Part shown: one piece after another, positions 41,984 to 50,726 of the stretch
Layout of the letters: each line of letters starts with the position of its first letter
How positions within the stretch are numbered: position 1 is the stretch's first letter
NCBI GenBank assembly: GCA_030432595.1
Contig: JAUIGU010000014.1
Span: 31,775-95,774, forward strand
DNA: 64,000 nt
Source of the DNA: Phycisphaerae bacterium
GTDB lineage: Bacteria > Planctomycetota > Phycisphaerae > Phycisphaerales > Phycisphaeraceae
Direction of reading: 5' to 3'
Notes under the pieces: model-generated
What the model was told of the DNA's origin: nothing
The model's database searches: none
What the model saw: the letters and a program-made list of their open reading frames with translations, nothing else
Made by a program: the position numbers and the translations under genes

Positions 41984-43375
41984 TCAGATATGGATCGCGC
42001 GCCCGTCGACCGCGAGCGCGGCTTCCTTGACCGCTTCGGACATCGTGGGGTGCGCGTGGCAGGCGCGGGCGATGTCTTCGCTGCTGGCGCCGAACGCCAT
42101 GGAGGTCGCGCACTCGGCGATGAGGTCGCCGGCGCCGTGGCCGAGGATGTGGACGCCCAGGACGCGGTCGGTGGCTTCGTCGGCGAGGATTTTCACCATG
42201 CCGGTCGTGGCGTCGATCGCCTTGGCCCGGCCGTTGGCCAGGAACGGGAACTTGCCCTTGCGGTACTTCACGCCGGCGTCTTTCAGTTCTTCCTCGGTCT
42301 TGCCGACCGACGCGACCTCCGGCTCGGTGTACACGATGTTGGGGATCGTGTCGTAGTCGATATGCCCGTGCCCGGTGGCGATGAGCTCGGCGACGGCCAC
42401 GCCCTCTTCCTCCGCCTTGTGTGCGAGCATCGGGCCGACGACCACGTCACCGATCGCGTAGATTCCCACCTCGTCGCTCGAACCCGTCGTCTTGAAGTGC
42501 TCGCCGATCTTCACCCGGCCGCGCTCGTCGAGCTCGACGCCGGCCTTGTCGCAGTTAAGGCCCGCCGTGTGCGGCTTGCGCCCGACGCAGACGAGGACGC
42601 GATCCGCCTCGACGTCGTCCTGCCCCTCGATTGAGACCTTGACGCCCTTCTTCGTCTTCTCCGCCCCGGTCACCTTGCAGCCGAGCTTGAAGTCGATGCC
42701 TTGTTTGGCGAACACCTTCTGCGCCTCCTTGGCCATCTCGGCGTCGAGTCCGGGCATGATGCGATCGAGGTATTCGAGCACGGTGACCTTCGCGCCCAGC
42801 CGCCGCCAGACGCTGCCCAGTTCGAGCCCAATCACGCCCGCGCCGATGACGATCAGGTGGTCGGGCACTTTGTCGTAGTCGAGCGCCTCGGTCGAGGTGT
42901 CGATGCGGTCGGCCGAGAGGTCGATGCCCGGCAGCGACGACGGCTCGGAGCCGGTGGCGATGACGACGTGCTTCGCCTTGATCGTGTCTTTGCCGATCGA
43001 CACGGACTTGTCTTCGTTGAACGCGGCCGTGCCGTGGTAGACCGCGATCTTGTTCTTCTTCATCAGCGACCCGATGCCGCCGGTGAGCTGCTTGACGACG
43101 CCGTCCTTGCGTTTGCGCATCGCGCCCAGGTCGAGGTCGACGTTGCCGACCTTGATGCCGTGCGATTCGAGCTCGTGTTTTGTTTGCTCGTAGAGGTGCG
43201 ACGACTCGAGCAGCGCCTTGGACGGGATACACCCGACGCGGAGGCACGTGCCGCCCAGGGCTTTTTCTTTGTCGGCGATGGCGACGTTGAGTCCGAGCTG
43301 CGCCGCGCGGATGGCGCAGACGTACCCGCCGGGTCCGGCGCCGATGACCAGCAGGTCGTGGGTTTGTTCAGGCAT
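41984..43375 (-). CDS. lpd: Dihydrolipoyl dehydrogenase
   Basis: The FAD-dependent E3 component of 2-oxo acid dehydrogenases and the glycine cleavage system, reoxidising dihydrolipoyl groups with NAD. The 463-residue protein has the FAD-binding GAGPGGYVCAIRAAQLG, the redox-active cysteines in GGTCLRVGCIPSKALL, a NAD-binding GAGVIGLELGSVW, and the dimer-interface HAHPTMSEA near the C-terminus. ATG 43375 (MPEQTHDLLVIG) is chosen because it directly precedes the fold; a start ten codons upstream is less likely. The lipoyl cofactor enzyme LipA is encoded on the same strand nearby. Confidence 0.96.
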   Translation of the reverse strand: MPEQTHDLLVIGAGPGGYVCAIRAAQLGLNVAIADKEKALGGTCLRVGCIPSKALLESSHLYEQTKHELESHGIKVGNVDLDLGAMRKRKDGVVKQLTGGIGSLMKKNKIAVYHGTAAFNEDKSVSIGKDTIKAKHVVIATGSEPSSLPGIDLSADRIDTSTEALDYDKVPDHLIVIGAGVIGLELGSVWRRLGAKVTVLEYLDRIMPGLDAEMAKEAQKVFAKQGIDFKLGCKVTGAEKTKKGVKVSIEGQDDVEADRVLVCVGRKPHTAGLNCDKAGVELDERGRVKIGEHFKTTGSSDEVGIYAIGDVVVGPMLAHKAEEEGVAVAELIATGHGHIDYDTIPNIVYTEPEVASVGKTEEELKDAGVKYRKGKFPFLANGRAKAIDATTGMVKILADEATDRVLGVHILGHGAGDLIAECATSMAFGASSEDIARACHAHPTMSEAVKEAALAVDGRAIHI

Positions 43376-43439
43376 GGCAGACGCTCCGTGGGATGACATC
43401 GGCACGATAGCCGGGGGGCGTTGGCGTGGGCAACCTGAG

Positions 43440-44795
43440 TCAGCCGGACACGGGCGGCGGGTCCGGAAACGTCTGCCTTCTCAGCGCAGCAGCGCCAACG
43501 AACCCGCAGAACACACCGAACCACCAGCCAGGGACGAACCACACAAAACCCGCAGGCACGAATGAAATGACCGAAGCGCACGCCAGCACCACCAGGGGCA
43601 CGACCGCCAGCACGGCGACAACACGAACTCGACCGGACATCGCAAAGCCCGCCATCCACGCGACCGGCAGCGCGATCACCCACGCGAACACACCGCCGTG
43701 AAACCACGTCGTCCCGCCCAGCACGCGCGACCACGTGTGGATCGGCGCACGCAGCGCCGGCCCGTCGTCCACCCGCAACGCCGCCACGCCCGCTTCGTAC
43801 GACGCGTGCAGCCGCACCTCCCGACCGGCGTGCAGCACGCCCGGCCACCACCCGACCGCGACCGCATGACCGTTGTCGCCGTTCCCCAGCGTACGTACTC
43901 GCAGCACTACCGCATCGCCGTCCTGCCCGAGGGTGAAGTTGCGCTGTGAGGTGCCGTTGGACCAGGTGACGATCCGCGCGGGGCCGTGCTGATTCGTGTC
44001 GTCCGGCGTGACGGCGGCCGTCACCGCGAAACGCTGCGGCGACATCGAGAACGCTTCTTGGATCTCAAGCAACGCCGTGCCGTCGATCGTCAATACGGCC
44101 CCGTCTGCTCTGACCGGTTCGTCCAACAGTTGGAACGTACGGCTTGAGAATCCCGACACGCTGAGAGTCACCTCGCCGAACCGCCCGTGCCACGGGCGTC
44201 CCCCGTTCGCCTCGTCACCCAGCACGATCGGAAACCCCGTCTGCCAGCCAACCAGTCGCGCGTCCGATGCGGCCTTCCCCGCGACGCCGGACAACAACAA
44301 CAGGCTCGCGGCGAGCAACGCCCAAAAAGATGTGGCCACCACCATCACCCCCAAACGCCACGGAAGGACGCGTTCACGGGGTCGGCCCGCCAACCGCCAG
44401 CCGACCGCGAGGCTGACCGTCCCCAGCAACACGTCCGCCCACTGGGAGTGCCTATACAGGAACGCCGTCTGGCCCACTTCCACCAATAACGGCAGCGTCA
44501 GAAGCAACGGCAGAACGCGCGATCGTCGCGGCGAACCCCAGCGCGTGACCGCGCCCAGGCCGATGTACGTCACGACCAGCAAGACGGAAAGCGGATCCAC
44601 CCACGCCGACGTCGCCGCGTCACCGGCACGCGAGCGCCACGCCGACCACGACCCCACAACCACGAACGGCCACCACGATCCCGCCACGACCGCGACAAGC
44701 ATCGGCGCCCACCAAGCCCGGCCCAAATACATCCACCCGGAAGTTAAAGACGTCCCGGTGGTATTGGTGACTTCGGGCTCGGACGATCCGCTCAC
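43440..44795 (-). CDS. Membrane protein with VanZ-like and LamG-like regions
   Basis: A 451-residue protein with about six membrane segments in the N-terminal 170 residues (LVEVGQTAFLYRHSQWADVLLGTVSLAVGW fits a VanZ-type core), a soluble region about 175-355 with concanavalin/LamG-like strands (IVTWSNGTSQRNFTLGQDG, DAVVLRVRTLGNG), and three C-terminal membrane segments. LamG-like domains bind sugars; role unknown. The GTG start overlaps the stop of the D,D-carboxypeptidase gene (GTGA), so the two are coupled and possibly act together in the envelope. Confidence 0.7.
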   Translation of the reverse strand: MSGSSEPEVTNTTGTSLTSGWMYLGRAWWAPMLVAVVAGSWWPFVVVGSWSAWRSRAGDAATSAWVDPLSVLLVVTYIGLGAVTRWGSPRRSRVLPLLLTLPLLVEVGQTAFLYRHSQWADVLLGTVSLAVGWRLAGRPRERVLPWRLGVMVVATSFWALLAASLLLLSGVAGKAASDARLVGWQTGFPIVLGDEANGGRPWHGRFGEVTLSVSGFSSRTFQLLDEPVRADGAVLTIDGTALLEIQEAFSMSPQRFAVTAAVTPDDTNQHGPARIVTWSNGTSQRNFTLGQDGDAVVLRVRTLGNGDNGHAVAVGWWPGVLHAGREVRLHASYEAGVAALRVDDGPALRAPIHTWSRVLGGTTWFHGGVFAWVIALPVAWMAGFAMSGRVRVVAVLAVVPLVVLACASVISFVPAGFVWFVPGWWFGVFCGFVGAAALRRQTFPDPPPVSG

Positions 44796-46339
44796 CGCCC
44801 CACCACTTCCAACGCCTCACGCATCGCCTCCGGCCGAACGTCCGGCTCGTGGAACGCCGGCTGCGCATCCAACCACTTCCACATCGCCCGCACCGCGTCG
44901 TCCTGCTGCGCACGGTACGGGCCCTGCGAGCCCTCGAAGCCGTTGTGGAGGATCGAGAACACGAGCACCCGGCCCGAATCGTGGAAGACGTAGCCCGACA
45001 GCGCGCTGACGCTGCGGATCGTGCCGGTCTTGGCGTAGACCTTGCCTTCGAGTTCTCTCATCCGGCTGCGGACCGATCCGCGGACGCCGCTGATCGCCAT
45101 GCTGCCGACGTAGTGCTCGCTGTGTTCGTGCTCGCGGAGCATGTGCAGGAGCAGGTCGGAGATCATCACGGCGGTGACGCGGTTTTCGCGCGACAACCCC
45201 GAGCCATCTGCGGCGACGAGCGACGTGGTGTCGATGCCCGCGGCGCTCAGGAACGCGGCCGCCGCGAGGTGTCCCGAGCCCCAGGAACCGCGCGGGTTCT
45301 CGACGCCGTTCTGCTGGTCGTGGTGCAGGCCGTTGAGCTTCGCGAGCGCCTCGGCCATCATGTTCTGGCTGTTGGTGTTGACCCGGCCGAGCACGTCGGT
45401 GAAGGCGGTGGCGTGGGCCGCGAGTTCGATCCATTCGTCGCTGGTCGGGTTGTCGGTCCGGACCACGACCTGGCCTTGCACGTTCACCCCGCGTTCGGCC
45501 AGGGCGGCCTTGGCCACCTCACCCAGGAACCGCCGGGGGTCGTCGCAGGGCTTGCTGTTGCCGCCTTCCCGGCCGACCTTGCCGGTCAACTCGTAGACCA
45601 CTTCGCCGGCGCGTTTGACGAGCCGGGCGTCGTGCTCGTCTTCCGCGACGCTGACCGCTTGGTTGACGATCTCGAAACCACCGGCGGCGGGGAACGCCTC
45701 GATCTCTGCGGGCTCTCCCAATTCGGCAGGCCGGTAGTTGATGTCCACGCAGTTGTCGTTGAAGCTCACGCCCGCCACGGGGGCGCCGTACCAGTGCAGC
45801 AGGTTGCCCGAGGCCCAGGTCGGATGCACGAGTTGATCGTCGAACACGGGGTCGCACACAATCAGGTCGCCCAGGATTTCCGTGACTTCCCTGTCCTTGA
45901 TCCGGTCGGCCCAGGTGTCGAATACCGACATCTGCGTCTCGCCGTGCTTCTCGGCGATCCGTTCGTCGCCCAAGGCCGGGTCGCCGCCGCCGATGATCCA
46001 GAGGTCGTCGCCGCGCAGCGCCAGCGTGGTCGAGAGCTCGAAGTCCGGGCCGTAGCGGTCCAGCGCCGTCGCGGACGTGATGAGTTTCAGGTTGCTCGCC
46101 GGGATGAACGGCTCGGCGGCGTTGGGCGTTTCGAGCAGCACCTCGCCGGTGTCGGCGTCGACGATACGCACCGCCACGCGGGCCTGCCCGGTCAGCCCGG
46201 GTTGCAGCGCCGCGTCCACCGCTTGGGCGAGGTCGATGGGCGGCTCGGCCTCAGCCGAGACGACGTACGCCACTGAGCACAGCCAACAAGACAGCGCAAG
46301 AGATACGCCGAACAACGAACGCTTGAACGGATGCTTCAT
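44792..46339 (-). CDS. dacB: D-alanyl-D-alanine carboxypeptidase/endopeptidase (PBP4 family S13)
   Basis: A penicillin-binding peptidase that cleaves or trims D-Ala-D-Ala cross-links in peptidoglycan. The 515-residue protein has a signal peptide (about 10-29) and the three PBP motifs: SNLK at residues 82-85 (PASNLKL), SQN in VNTNSQNMMAE, and KTG in YAKTGTIRSV. The large insertion between the first and second motifs typical of PBP4 is present. Planctomycetes make peptidoglycan, so the role is plausible. It is coupled to the downstream VanZ/LamG-like gene. Confidence 0.92.
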   Translation of the reverse strand: MKHPFKRSLFGVSLALSCWLCSVAYVVSAEAEPPIDLAQAVDAALQPGLTGQARVAVRIVDADTGEVLLETPNAAEPFIPASNLKLITSATALDRYGPDFELSTTLALRGDDLWIIGGGDPALGDERIAEKHGETQMSVFDTWADRIKDREVTEILGDLIVCDPVFDDQLVHPTWASGNLLHWYGAPVAGVSFNDNCVDINYRPAELGEPAEIEAFPAAGGFEIVNQAVSVAEDEHDARLVKRAGEVVYELTGKVGREGGNSKPCDDPRRFLGEVAKAALAERGVNVQGQVVVRTDNPTSDEWIELAAHATAFTDVLGRVNTNSQNMMAEALAKLNGLHHDQQNGVENPRGSWGSGHLAAAAFLSAAGIDTTSLVAADGSGLSRENRVTAVMISDLLLHMLREHEHSEHYVGSMAISGVRGSVRSRMRELEGKVYAKTGTIRSVSALSGYVFHDSGRVLVFSILHNGFEGSQGPYRAQQDDAVRAMWKWLDAQPAFHEPDVRPEAMREALEVVGR

Positions 46340-46386
46340 GCCCGGATTGTAATGCGCAGGCCCGGGGCTCCTTCGGAACCCTCGCT

Positions 46387-47463
46387 TTAGATGCGTCGGC
46401 GGCGCGCGGCCGCGAGCACGACCAGCACGGCCCCCGCCAGGACCGGCTCGGGGATGATCACCGAGCTCAACCCGTAGTCCACCACGACCGGCAGGTGGTC
46501 CCAGAAAGTGCTGCCCGGGTCGAACAGCACGTCGTTGGCCTGCAGCCCGGTGGACAACAGGTCAGCACTCGACATGATCTGGGTGTTGAGGACGAACGCC
46601 TTCTCGAGGGTCATGACGCTGTCGCTGTAAGCGTGGTAGTCGAGCCGGCTTGAGAAATTGCTGCTGCGCCAGGTCCAGTTCGACGGGCTGCCGGTGTTGT
46701 GGCGGGGCGTGGGCACGGTGAGGGCGGTGCCGTCCCAGTCCGGCGGGGTATCGGGGCCGAACACATTCTCGTCGGTGATGTCGCCTTGGGCCAAGTTGTC
46801 GATGGGGTCGCTGGTGCTGGCCGTGTTGTAATCGCCCAGGACGATGAACGGCGTGCCCGCGACGAGCATGTCCGGGTCGCCGGGCATCTTTGCGTCGTCG
46901 AGGTACTGGATGATGCGATCGACGTCGTTGAGCCGCTGGTCTTCGTCGCTGCTGGTGCCGCCGGCCTTGAGGTGGATGTTGACCAGGTGCAGGTCGTCCG
47001 CCGAGAGCGTGTTGGGCAGGTCGATGGTCGCGATGGTCGGCCGGCGCGGCGAGCCGAACACGCTGGTCACGGTGTCGGCGAAGCCGTAACGCGAGGCGAT
47101 CGCCTGGTTCGAGAAGCGGAACACGTTCCACTCCGCGCCGTCGGGCAGTGGGTCGGCCCGGTTCATCGCGCTGCGGATGTCAGCGGCGCTGCGGCTGTTG
47201 ATCTCCTGGAACGCCCACACATCCGCGTCGAGCGCGTCGACCACCCGGGCGTTGGACGGCACGAACTCCCAGTCCCCATCGGCGAACTGGAAGCCCGAGT
47301 CGCTGAACCCGTTGTTGAACCCGCCGAGGTTGTACGTCACAACGCGGACGTCGGCGGGCGAGACCTTGTCGAGAAACGTGCCCGTCTGGGCCTGGGTCGT
47401 GACCGCCGCACACAGCCACAGGGTCACCGCGAGCCAACAACGCACCGACACCAGACGTGACAT
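46387..47463 (-). CDS. Secreted endonuclease/exonuclease/phosphatase-family protein with PEP-CTERM
   Basis: A 358-residue exported protein of the exonuclease-endonuclease-phosphatase (EEP) fold. After a signal peptide (about 9-25) the fold shows VVTYNLGG, AFQEINSRS (metal Glu), NIHLKAG, LGDYNTAS and, at the end, the DHLPVVVDY catalytic His loop. The C-terminus has a PEP-CTERM-like signal (IIPEPVL, hydrophobic helix, RRRR). It could be an extracellular DNase or phosphodiesterase; the substrate is unknown. The ATG at 47463 is chosen because it begins a normal signal peptide. Confidence 0.86.
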   Translation of the reverse strand: MSRLVSVRCWLAVTLWLCAAVTTQAQTGTFLDKVSPADVRVVTYNLGGFNNGFSDSGFQFADGDWEFVPSNARVVDALDADVWAFQEINSRSAADIRSAMNRADPLPDGAEWNVFRFSNQAIASRYGFADTVTSVFGSPRRPTIATIDLPNTLSADDLHLVNIHLKAGGTSSDEDQRLNDVDRIIQYLDDAKMPGDPDMLVAGTPFIVLGDYNTASTSDPIDNLAQGDITDENVFGPDTPPDWDGTALTVPTPRHNTGSPSNWTWRSSNFSSRLDYHAYSDSVMTLEKAFVLNTQIMSSADLLSTGLQANDVLFDPGSTFWDHLPVVVDYGLSSVIIPEPVLAGAVLVVLAAARRRRI

Positions 47464-47583
47464 CAACGGCAACCTTCTGCTCCTGAAAGGCCAGACCGGC
47501 AAGTATACCTCACGAAAGGGCAAAACCGGGCACAATCACGGGAAAACACGCCGACGGGGACAGGAACCATCACCGCAACCGCG

Positions 47584-48846
47584 TCAGGATGTCGGCGATT
47601 CCATCTGCAGCACCTGGTCGTCCGCGTGGTAGCTGGAGCGGACCAGCGGCCCGGACTCGCAGTGGCGGAAGCCGATGGCCTCGGCCTGGTGCTTGTAGGC
47701 GACGAACTGGGCGGGCGTCACCCAGTGCGAGATCGGCAGGTGGTTGCGCGTGGGCTGGAGATACTGCCCGATGGTGAGGATGTCGCAGGTGTCGTGGACG
47801 CCGGGATAGGTCGCGCGGGGGTGGCCGAGCTCGGCGCGGCGCTGCTCGGCCAAGCCGTGCGGCGCGGCGACGGGGTCGTGGTGGTCCCAGTGCGGGTTGG
47901 TGTGGTCGACGCGGTCACCGCCACGGCGGAGCTTGGAGTCGGGGCCGGGCTTGGCGGTGCCGACGGCTTTGTGAAGGGAACCCGAGAACAAGGAAAGATC
48001 CGACGCTTCACCTTGCTCAGCGTTCGGCTTAAGTGAAGCCATGCGGTACGGGTCGGGCACTTCGAAGGGGTCGCGGTTGGTCTCGGGTTGATCGCGGTTG
48101 ACGCCGGCGACGCGCACGCCGTCGACGACGTCGCGCATCAGTTGTTCGACTTCGTCTTCCCGTTCGCCGATGCCGACCATGATGCCGGTCTTGACGGTGA
48201 GGCCTTGTTCTTTGCCGCGGCGTAGAAGCTCGATGCTGCGCTCGTAGATCGCCTGGGGCCGGACGTGTTTGTAAAGGCGCGGCACCGACTCGAGGTTGTG
48301 GTTGAGGATCTCGGGCCGTTCGTCGAGGACGAGTTGCAGCGCGTCCCAGTCGCCGCAGAAGTCGGGGATCAGGACTTCGACAGAGGTGCCGGGCGACTGC
48401 CGGCGGATCTCGCGGATGGTCTCGGCCCAGATCTCCGCGCCGCCATCGGGCAGCTCGTCGCGGTTGACGCTGGTGATGACCAGGTGCTTGAGGTTCATGA
48501 TCGCCGCGGCTTCCCCCACCCGCCGCGGTTCATCAAGGTCGTACTCCGGGGGCCGGCCGGTGGCGATGTGGCAGAAGCCGCACGAGCGCGTGCAGACGTC
48601 GCCGAGGATCATCATGGTGGCGGTGCCGCGCTCCCAGCACTCGCCCAGGTTCGGGCACTTCGCGGACTCGCAGACGGTGTGGAGCTGGTACTTGTCGACG
48701 AGTTGGCGGGTGTCACGGAACCCCGGCCCGGCCGGCAGCTTGGCCCGCAGCCACGCGGGCTTTTTGCGGCGGATGAACTCGAGCCCGCCGGACTCGGCAG
48801 ACGCGGCGTTGTCGAGCACGAGGTTGGAGAGGCTTATGCTTTTCAA
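47584..48846 (-). CDS. lipA: Lipoyl synthase with about 105-residue insertion
   Basis: LipA inserts two sulphurs into octanoyl groups to make the lipoyl cofactor. It has the auxiliary cluster cysteines C59-x4-C64-x5-C70 (CESAKCPNLGEC), the radical-SAM cluster C85-x3-C89-x2-C92 (CTRSCGFC), and the C-terminal RSSYHAD. At 420 residues it is about 100 longer than usual because residues ~242-349 form a hydrophilic insertion just before CDILTIGQYLQP. Inside the insertion, DNA at 47997-48032 matches the palindromic element in the TrmH-family gene. The start codon is TTG at 48846; no better start precedes LEFIRRKKPAWL. Divergent from the Na/Pi cotransporter. Confidence 0.92.
   Translation of the reverse strand: MKSISLSNLVLDNAASAESGGLEFIRRKKPAWLRAKLPAGPGFRDTRQLVDKYQLHTVCESAKCPNLGECWERGTATMMILGDVCTRSCGFCHIATGRPPEYDLDEPRRVGEAAAIMNLKHLVITSVNRDELPDGGAEIWAETIREIRRQSPGTSVEVLIPDFCGDWDALQLVLDERPEILNHNLESVPRLYKHVRPQAIYERSIELLRRGKEQGLTVKTGIMVGIGEREDEVEQLMRDVVDGVRVAGVNRDQPETNRDPFEVPDPYRMASLKPNAEQGEASDLSLFSGSLHKAVGTAKPGPDSKLRRGGDRVDHTNPHWDHHDPVAAPHGLAEQRRAELGHPRATYPGVHDTCDILTIGQYLQPTRNHLPISHWVTPAQFVAYKHQAEAIGFRHCESGPLVRSSYHADDQVLQMESPTS
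47997..48032. repeat. Palindromic element inside lipA insertion
   Basis: On the minus strand this reads as an imperfect palindrome with words AAGCCGAACGCTGAGC and GAAGCGTCGGATC, matching about 28 of 36 positions of the element at 24183-24217. It is immediately preceded on the plus strand by GAACAAGGAAAGATCC, a core motif also seen in the hairpin interior at 16549-16563. Confidence 0.65.
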
Positions 48847-48952
48847 GACCCGTCATCGTATCGGCCAACCGGGGCGGGTTCTACGAACGGGGCTTAACAA
48901 ACGGCGGCCTTCCAGCCGGAGAACGGCGATCAGACCCGAAAAAACCATGAAT

Positions 48953-48980
48953 TTGACGCGAAATATGTTAAGATTATGAA
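48953..48980 (+). promoter_or_regulatory. Candidate promoter of the Na/Pi cotransporter
   Basis: TTGACG (48953-48958) and TATGAA (48975-48980) are separated by 16 bp, in an AT-rich block that contrasts with the GC-rich surroundings, 40-67 bp before the ATG at 49020. Confidence 0.45.
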
Positions 48981-49019
48981 TTGGCCCGCAAGGGAGAAGG
49001 CGGGCCGGAAAGCGATCCG

Positions 49020-50726
49020 ATGCTGACTTTTCTCCACATCGCCGGCGGCGTGGCCCTGATCCTGTTCGGGATCCGGTTCCTGCGCAAGGGGCTGGACCGG
49101 CTGTTCGGACAGCGGCTGCCGGGGATGCTGCAACGCGTGGCGAGCAACCGCTGGCGGGCGGCGGGCGCGGGGCTGGTCGCGTCGCTGGCCGCGCCGTCCT
49201 CGACCGCGATGACGCTGCTGGCGGTGCAGACCGTCCGCGCCGGACACTTGCCGGCCCGGCGCGTCGTGCCGCTGATGCTCGGGGCGGACATCGGCATCAC
49301 GGTCATGGTCGTGCTGATCGCGCTGCGGCTGGAATCCATGGCACCGGTGCTCGCGCTGGCGGGCGTGCTGCTGTTCCAGTTCACGCGCCACCGCACGCTG
49401 CGCGGCGTCGGTCAGGTCGCGTTGGCCGTGGCGTTCGTCTTCATGGGCGTGGCGACGATCGCGGGCGCGGCAGGCTCGCTGCAGCCGGGCGGCGACGTGG
49501 CGGAGGTCATCGCGGTGTTCGTCCGGCACCCGTGGCTGCTGGCCGGGTTCGCGGCGCTGATGGCGGTGGCGTTGCAGTCTTCGACCGCCGCGATCGCGCT
49601 GGCGATCGGCCTGGGCGCGGCGGACCTGGGACCCGGCGTCGATCCGCTGCAACTGGCCGTGCCCATCGTCATCGGCGCGAACGTCGGCGTGGCGCTCACG
49701 CTGACCGGGTTCGGCTGGGCCGACCGCGCCACCCGGAGGCTGGGGCTGACCAATCTGGTCGCCAAGGGCGCGACCGCCGCGCTCGCCCTGGCGTTGCTGC
49801 CGCTGCTGATGCGCGGGCTGGCGGCGCTCACGCCGTCGCTCAACGCGCAGATCGCCGTGACCCACACCGGGTTCAACGTCGCCATGGCCGCGCTATTCCT
49901 TCCGTGGACCGATGCGCTCTACGCGCTGGTCCGCCGGGTCGTCCCCGACCAGCCCGAGGCCGCCGCCGACCCCGCGGCGCCGCGGTTCATCTTCAGCGAC
50001 CACGTCACCGGCGCGTCGGTGGCGCTCGGGCAGTCCCGGCAGGAGATCGTGCGGCTCTCGAGCATCGTGCGCACCATGCTCGACGACGCGTGGCGGGCGC
50101 TGATGCACCGCGACGAAGCCGGCGCCCAACGCGTCCAGCAGCGCGACGACGACGTGGACCTGCTGCACCACCGCATCAAGCGGTACCTCACCGCGCTGTC
50201 GCCCGAGGACGACGACGGCTTCAGCACCGAGGCGGTCATGCAGCAGCTCGCGTACCTCAACCAGCTCGAAACGATCGGCGACACGATCGACCGCGGCGTG
50301 GCCGACCTGGCGATCAAGCGCGCCCGCGGCGGGGTGTGGTTCACCGACGCGGGCTGGGACGAGCTCGACGGGTTCTACAAGCACGTCGCCGAGAACCTGC
50401 TCATCGCCGAGACGGCGTTCAACACGCACGACCCTGTGCTGGCCCGGCGGCTGATCGACCACAAGCGGCAACTCAACGAGCGCGAGCGCGAGCTGCGGCG
50501 TCGGCACTTCGAGCGGCTCCGCGCCGGCGTCGAACTCTCGCACGAGTCCAGCGCCCTGCACCTGGACCTGCTCACCCACCTCAAGGCGATCAACAGCTGC
50601 GTCGCGCACGTCGCCTACGCGATCCTCGACACGATGCCCGACGGGCCCGTGCCCCAGCGGCGCGCCACGGATCGAGCAACCGAGGACGCCTACCCCGCCG
50701 ACGGCAGCGCGGCGCCGGCGACGTGA
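49020..50726 (+). CDS. Na/Pi cotransporter family protein with PhoU-like domain
   Basis: A 568-residue sodium-phosphate symporter (NptA/PNaS family). The two inverted transport repeats show the family signature, as APSSTAMTLLAVQ in the first and QSSTAAIALAIGLG in the second, within 8-9 membrane segments. Residues about 350-550 form a helical PhoU-like domain (ARRLIDHKRQLNERERELRRR). The ATG at 49020 has GGAAAG upstream; a TTG 13 codons earlier is less likely. Its last 37 bp overlap the end of the convergent pyrF. Confidence 0.9.
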   Translation: MLTFLHIAGGVALILFGIRFLRKGLDRLFGQRLPGMLQRVASNRWRAAGAGLVASLAAPSSTAMTLLAVQTVRAGHLPARRVVPLMLGADIGITVMVVLIALRLESMAPVLALAGVLLFQFTRHRTLRGVGQVALAVAFVFMGVATIAGAAGSLQPGGDVAEVIAVFVRHPWLLAGFAALMAVALQSSTAAIALAIGLGAADLGPGVDPLQLAVPIVIGANVGVALTLTGFGWADRATRRLGLTNLVAKGATAALALALLPLLMRGLAALTPSLNAQIAVTHTGFNVAMAALFLPWTDALYALVRRVVPDQPEAAADPAAPRFIFSDHVTGASVALGQSRQEIVRLSSIVRTMLDDAWRALMHRDEAGAQRVQQRDDDVDLLHHRIKRYLTALSPEDDDGFSTEAVMQQLAYLNQLETIGDTIDRGVADLAIKRARGGVWFTDAGWDELDGFYKHVAENLLIAETAFNTHDPVLARRLIDHKRQLNERERELRRRHFERLRAGVELSHESSALHLDLLTHLKAINSCVAHVAYAILDTMPDGPVPQRRATDRATEDAYPADGSAAPAT

